A stretch of DNA of 38,947 nt from Janthinobacterium sp. CG3 (GTDB taxonomy: Bacteria > Pseudomonadota > Gammaproteobacteria > Burkholderiales > Burkholderiaceae_D). The stretch covers positions 184,118 through 223,064 of the forward strand of contig NZ_KB467825.1 in NCBI RefSeq assembly GCF_000344615.1, in the 5' to 3' direction. Positions 35,885-38,947 of this stretch are shown in pieces. Below the pieces are notes generated by a model. That model was not told the DNA's origin and ran no database searches. It saw only the letters and a list, made by a program, of their open reading frames with translations. How positions within the stretch are numbered: position 1 is the first letter of the stretch; each line of letters opens with the position of its first letter. The position numbers and the translations under genes are program-made.

Positions 35885-36154
35885 CTATTTTTTGCCCCAA
35901 CTCCAGCGCGGCGGTTCGCCCTTCAAGCAGCACGCCGCCAGCAGCGCGGCGACGAGCGCGGCGACGTAGAGCGGGTAGGCCAGCGCAGCCCGGGCCGGCG
36001 CAAACCACAGTATGCCCAGGCCCTGCAGGAGCGCGAACAGGCCCAGCACCAGCCACCCCTGCCAGGCCGACGGCCAGCCCCAGCCCCAGCCGTAGGACTT
36101 GGCCGGAAACCAGTAGCGGCATCGGGCGGCTTGGGCGGTTTGTTGTTCAATCAT
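35885..36154 (-). CDS. Small tryptophan-rich membrane protein
   Basis: An 89-residue protein beginning MIEQQTAQAARCRYWFPAKS, with the segment YGWGWGWPSAWQGWLVLG, two hydrophobic helices and the end KGEPPRWSWGKK. The GEPPRWxWG ending is one I recall from a widespread small membrane family of beta-proteobacteria; function unknown. Its ATG overlaps the SGNH hydrolase stop as ATGA (36151-36154), so translation is coupled to it. It is the last gene of a two-gene unit; a competing antisense frame (35853-36122) was rejected. Confidence 0.8.
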   Translation of the reverse strand: MIEQQTAQAARCRYWFPAKSYGWGWGWPSAWQGWLVLGLFALLQGLGILWFAPARAALAYPLYVAALVAALLAACCLKGEPPRWSWGKK

Positions 36155-36807
36155 GTGCCGCCCCTGTTGGCCAACAGCGCGGCGGCGACGTCGGCCAGGG
36201 CCAGTCCCAGCACCGCGTGCTGCTCCAGGTCGAGGTGGATGCCGTCGATCGGGCTCGACGCGACGACGCCGCCGGCGTCGAAGAAATCGCAGCCGAGTTC
36301 GGCGCACACTGCGCGGTAGGCGTCCGCCAGACCGGCGCTGCGCTGCTCGGCGCCGGCGAACTTGGGCGCCAGCGCCCCGCGCGGCGTGCGCATCGGCGGC
36401 GGCGCCACCACCAAGACCGGCGGTACCGGCATGCCCGGCTCGATCGGCGCGCCGCGGATCGCCCCGACCAGCGTGGCGATGCCCTGGGCGGCGTGCCAGG
36501 CGTGGTTCTGGTGCGTGGATTGGAAGTCGTTGGTGCCCAGCAGTAGTACGACCAGCGCCAGCGGCGAATGGCTTTCAATGCGCTGCGCCAGGCCGGCCAG
36601 GCCGTTGCGCCCGGCCTTGAACGGGTCGTCCCAAACGGTGCGGCGGCCGTTCAGGCAGTCTTCGAGCACGCGCACCCGGCGCGCGCCGGCCAGCAGCGCG
36701 GCTTCCATCACGCCCGGCCAGCGCTGGTCGAAGTCGAGGCGCCGGCGGGTCGCCGGGACGATGCCCCAGGACAAAGAATCGGCATAGACCAGTATGTGTT
36801 GTTGCAT
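36151..36807 (-). CDS. SGNH/GDSL-type hydrolase
   Basis: A cytoplasmic 218-residue esterase/lipase-like hydrolase of the SGNH family. Visible blocks are YADSLSWGIVP (block I, with Ala in place of the Gly of GDS), VLLLGTNDFQ (block III, Asn in GxND) and SPIDGIHLDLEQH (block V, DxxH with the catalytic His). The catalytic Ser is about residue 10. Chosen start ATG 36807 has a GGGGA site five bases upstream. Substrate unknown; aryl- or acyl-esterase activity would be typical. The overlapping small membrane protein suggests a linked role. Confidence 0.9.
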   Translation of the reverse strand: MQQHILVYADSLSWGIVPATRRRLDFDQRWPGVMEAALLAGARRVRVLEDCLNGRRTVWDDPFKAGRNGLAGLAQRIESHSPLALVVLLLGTNDFQSTHQNHAWHAAQGIATLVGAIRGAPIEPGMPVPPVLVVAPPPMRTPRGALAPKFAGAEQRSAGLADAYRAVCAELGCDFFDAGGVVASSPIDGIHLDLEQHAVLGLALADVAAALLANRGGT

Positions 36808-36941
36808 CAACGTCCCCCATTTGGCACGGGCGCGAACCGGAGCGGCCGGAGCGGGCCATGGCTTGAATCAGGGAAAATTGTACATCGAAAACGGCTAGAT
36901 TGACAAAAGCTTAATTAATCGACGCGCCGGCCCGCAGCGCA

Positions 36942-38105
36942 TCAATCTACCGACTCCGTCGTGGAGGGCGGTTCCAGCGCGTGGCGCGGCAACTCGAGGG
37001 TAAAGACGCAGCCGCAGCCGGGCAGATTGCGCACGCTAAGACGCCCGCCGTTTGCCTCGACACTGCGGCGGGCAATGGACAGTCCGAGCCCAAGCCCGGT
37101 CTTGTCCGCCTCGCCCTGCGCAAACGGCGTGAACATGTTTTCCGCGACATGCGGCGCCAAGCCGCCGCAGTGATCCTTGACGTTGATGAAGATACGCTCC
37201 GCTTCGGCGTAGGCGTGCAGTGTCACCTCGGTTCCCGGCAAGGTGAACTTGAACGCGTATTGCAGCAGGTTGCCCACGGCCGAGAACAGCAAATCCCGGT
37301 CGGCGTCCACCGCCAGCAACGGGTCCACCGCGGGGACGGTAAAGATGCAGCCTCGCACCTGCGCTTCCAGCGTTGCGGCGCACCTGAGCTCGGCGATCAA
37401 GTCGGCGAGCGAATACAGGCGGTTTTGCAAAGACATGCCCGCGCTCATGCGCACCTCGGTGAGGGAGCGGTCGATCAGGTTGCGCAGTCCCACCAGACTG
37501 CGGTCCAGCACCGCTCCGGTCGTGCCGGAAACGCCAACCTTGCCGGTTTTGATGGCGGTCAGCGCCAGCGTCGCGGTGTTCAGATAGTTGCGCAATTCGT
37601 GGGCAAAAAAGCCCAGGCGTTCGTTGACGGCAAGCGCCTGCTGGTCGGCGGCGACGACATCGCGCTGTCCAGAGAATGCCGTCACGGCGTCGGCGATGGC
37701 GTTGTCCAGGCAACGGTTGAGGGTACGATATTCGTCCACGTCAAACGCCTCGTTCCGTTTCGCGGCCAAATCGCCGATAGACTGGCACAGATCGCCGTAG
37801 CCGTGCACCACTTGGTCCACCGTGAATCCTAGCCCCAACAGCTCGCGGCCGTGCTGCGCCGCCGTTGCGCCGATGACCGACAAGAACTGCTTATCGCCGC
37901 CCGCCTGGCCGGAAATCGCGCGGCTGCGCATCGGCTCCGCGGTTTGCTCGATTTGCAGGGTTTCGATGAGCTGAGCCAGGAACAAGGGCACGCCATGTTC
38001 CAGCTGCTCCCGGGTCGCGCCGCGCAAGGGTCGCAAAGCAACCTTGTCCCGGCAACGCTCGATCAATTCGAGGCGATTGTGGTTGAGAAAATGATGCATC
38101 ATCAT
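36942..38105 (-). CDS. Soluble sensor histidine kinase with atypical N-box
   Basis: A 387-residue histidine kinase with no transmembrane helix. The N-terminal ~150 residues form a helical sensor (GLGFTVDQVVHGYGDLCQS, TLNRCLDNAIADAVTAF), resembling RsbR/globin-like modules. The dimerisation box is FFAHELRNYLN with the phospho-acceptor H169. The ATPase domain has VKDHCGGLAPH and GLGLGLSI, but the N-box reads GNLLQYAFKFT: the second Asn, which normally coordinates magnesium, is Tyr283 (codon TAC). ATP binding or activity may be altered. AAGGGG lies eight bases before ATG 38105. No response regulator is adjacent; a 20-bp tandem repeat lies upstream. Confidence 0.88.
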   Translation of the reverse strand: MMMHHFLNHNRLELIERCRDKVALRPLRGATREQLEHGVPLFLAQLIETLQIEQTAEPMRSRAISGQAGGDKQFLSVIGATAAQHGRELLGLGFTVDQVVHGYGDLCQSIGDLAAKRNEAFDVDEYRTLNRCLDNAIADAVTAFSGQRDVVAADQQALAVNERLGFFAHELRNYLNTATLALTAIKTGKVGVSGTTGAVLDRSLVGLRNLIDRSLTEVRMSAGMSLQNRLYSLADLIAELRCAATLEAQVRGCIFTVPAVDPLLAVDADRDLLFSAVGNLLQYAFKFTLPGTEVTLHAYAEAERIFINVKDHCGGLAPHVAENMFTPFAQGEADKTGLGLGLSIARRSVEANGGRLSVRNLPGCGCVFTLELPRHALEPPSTTESVD

Positions 38106-38543
38106 GATAAACGCCCCTTATAAATCCCCATCCTTCGCGCATATTCAATCACTGCAAGAGTACACCGATGAGGTATATTTTAATGATGGACTTGCTTTTC
38201 TAATGAAGAGCTTGCTTTGCTAATGAAGAGCTTGCTATTCCGCTGCGGATTGCCGCATATTTTCAACCACCCCACCGTAAATAAATCGCGCTCAAGGCCA
38301 TGGCAAGTCTGTACGGTAGCGCACTGATTGTGCGCAGAGCTCTTATAAAAATTGCTCCCGCCCAAACTATTTAGATGTCACCAGGAAACTTTAAATGCAT
38401 TTTTCCAAATCCCAAGCCATTGATTTTACGATGAATTTAATTATACGCATAAAATCATTTGCAGCCAACATATTCACCGTTAGCGGGACAATTCGCGCAC
38501 CTCGCAAACCAAGAAAACAGTACATAATTGTCATTCTTAAACT
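38106..38543. other. AT-rich intergenic region upstream of the kinase and IS
   Basis: About 440 bases, much poorer in GC than the rest of the window. It contains a triple 20-bp repeat (38181-38240), a small hairpin GCGCAC-TGATT-GTGCGC (38319-38335) and the kinase gene's promoter region. A 72-residue plus-strand frame (38395-38613) and a 61-residue minus-strand frame (38180-38365) look accidental. Nothing else is supported. Confidence 0.5.
38181..38240. repeat. Three tandem 20-bp repeats upstream of the histidine kinase
   Basis: Three exact-period units: TAATGATGGACTTGCTTTTC (38181-38200), TAATGAAGAGCTTGCTTTGC (38201-38220) and TAATGAAGAGCTTGCTATTC (38221-38240). Units two and three differ at 2 of 20 bases; unit one differs from unit two at 4. 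They lie 75-135 bases before the kinase start and could be protein-binding iterons or a simple duplication. Confidence 0.85.
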
Positions 38544-38562
38544 CACCTCGTTATACACAAGT
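38544..38562 (+). mobile_element. IS50-like terminal inverted repeat (left end of the IS)
   Basis: The 19 bases end in TTATACACAAGT, which matches 12 of the last 12 positions of the well-known IS50 outer end CTGACTCTTATACACAAGT. It lies about 100 bases before the transposase start, the expected distance for such an element. So the insertion sequence begins near 38542. The other end is outside the window and target-site duplication cannot be checked. Confidence 0.75.
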
Positions 38563-38662
38563 CCGGACCAACGCCCAGCCGGTTTGAAAACACGTTTACA
38601 TTCAATAAACTAACGCGCCCCTTGTAAACTTGCCATTATTCAGGTTTACTCTCGTCTTTTGC

Positions 38663-38947
38663 GTGGACGAATTGGCGACAGCATCAGCACCTTGGACCGA
38701 GACGGAATTTGAACAACTCGACTTGGGCGATGCGCGCCTGAACAAACGAGCGAGGATCTTGATGGAACGATTTGCGGCTGACCCGACGGCGAGCGTGCCG
38801 AAGGCCTGCCAAGGCTGGGGCGAGACGATAGCGGCCTACCGCTTCTTCGACAACGACAGCGTGGACTGGCAGGCGATTATGGCGCCGCATTGGCAGCAGA
38901 CACAGCAACGCATGGCCGCGCTGCCGGTGGTGCTGTGCTTGCAGGAC
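38663..38947 (+). CDS. Tn5/IS50-like (IS4 family) transposase, N-terminal part cut by window edge
   Basis: The frame is open from a GTG at 38663 to the end, 95 residues. WTETEFEQLDLGDARLNKRA, then SVPKACQGWGETIAAYRFF, mirrors the N-terminal DNA-binding domain of Tn5 transposase (LGDPRR..., S..G..AYRF). The window ends at LCLQD, whose Asp corresponds to the first catalytic Asp (Asp97 of Tn5), so the catalytic core lies beyond the edge. No ribosome site is obvious before the GTG. It is a separate protein, on this evidence, from the transposase at the left edge. Confidence 0.85.
   Translation, partial: MDELATASAPWTETEFEQLDLGDARLNKRARILMERFAADPTASVPKACQGWGETIAAYRFFDNDSVDWQAIMAPHWQQTQQRMAALPVVLCLQD

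Noticed and set aside
38395..38613. 72-codon plus-strand frame in the AT-rich gap before the IS
   Set aside because: It runs across the IS50-like inverted end at 38544-38562, so it cannot be a stable gene; no motif.

Overview
The window looks like chromosomal DNA of a GC-rich beta-proteobacterium. Gene content and order (xseB-ispA-dxs beside a Rieske oxygenase; polA, a DUF2782 gene, an APH-fold homoserine kinase, a BPSS1780-type membrane protein and uvrD; a thiC-thiS-thiG-thiD-thiE operon under a TPP riboswitch) suggest Burkholderiales, most likely Oxalobacteraceae (Massilia/Duganella/Janthinobacterium group). This is inferred from families and synteny; no 16S or other marker is present. Core genes look close to 70% GC. 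Three stretches are clearly poorer in GC: the mbtH region (about 3.4-3.8 kb), the GH5 gene (about 11.7-13.0 kb) and the last 800 bases.

Layout, left to right. Both edges are cut inside DDE transposase genes: the C-terminal end of one (1-312) and the start of a Tn5/IS50-like one (38663 to the end, with a recognisable IS50-like terminal sequence at 38544-38562). Between them: a PduO-type cobalamin adenosyltransferase; a mepK-ldtD pair for 3-3 peptidoglycan cross-links; an orphan MbtH-like gene; a threonine/serine dehydratase preceded by a leader that looks like an attenuator; the minus-strand xseB-ispA-dxs isoprenoid operon with a divergent Rieske oxygenase, a DMT permease and a mercaptopyruvate sulfurtransferase; a secreted, low-GC GH5 glycosidase; a ZIP metal transporter; a Tat-exported dienelactone-hydrolase-like protein; polA; a DUF2782 gene, thrB and a membrane protein; uvrD; a threonine aldolase facing an AraC regulator; a class III alcohol dehydrogenase; two receiver proteins (one degenerate, one REC-ANTAR); the thi operon with promoter, riboswitch and a predicted Shine-Dalgarno-sequestering platform; a 1213-residue membrane sensor with PAS, GGDEF and EAL domains; a small membrane protein overlapping an SGNH hydrolase; and a soluble histidine kinase with an unusual N-box.

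Working together: the thi genes form one thiamine operon without thiO/thiH; the dehydratase, thrB and the threonine aldolase all act around threonine but are not clustered; xseB-ispA-dxs supply isoprenoid precursors. No complete new multi-gene system was found. The observations most worth following are the dispersed palindromic repeat family (four copies, one lacking half of its palindrome), the putative attenuator before the dehydratase, the orphan MbtH gene, the N-box substitution in the histidine kinase with 20-bp tandem repeats upstream, and the degenerate receiver next to an ANTAR regulator.
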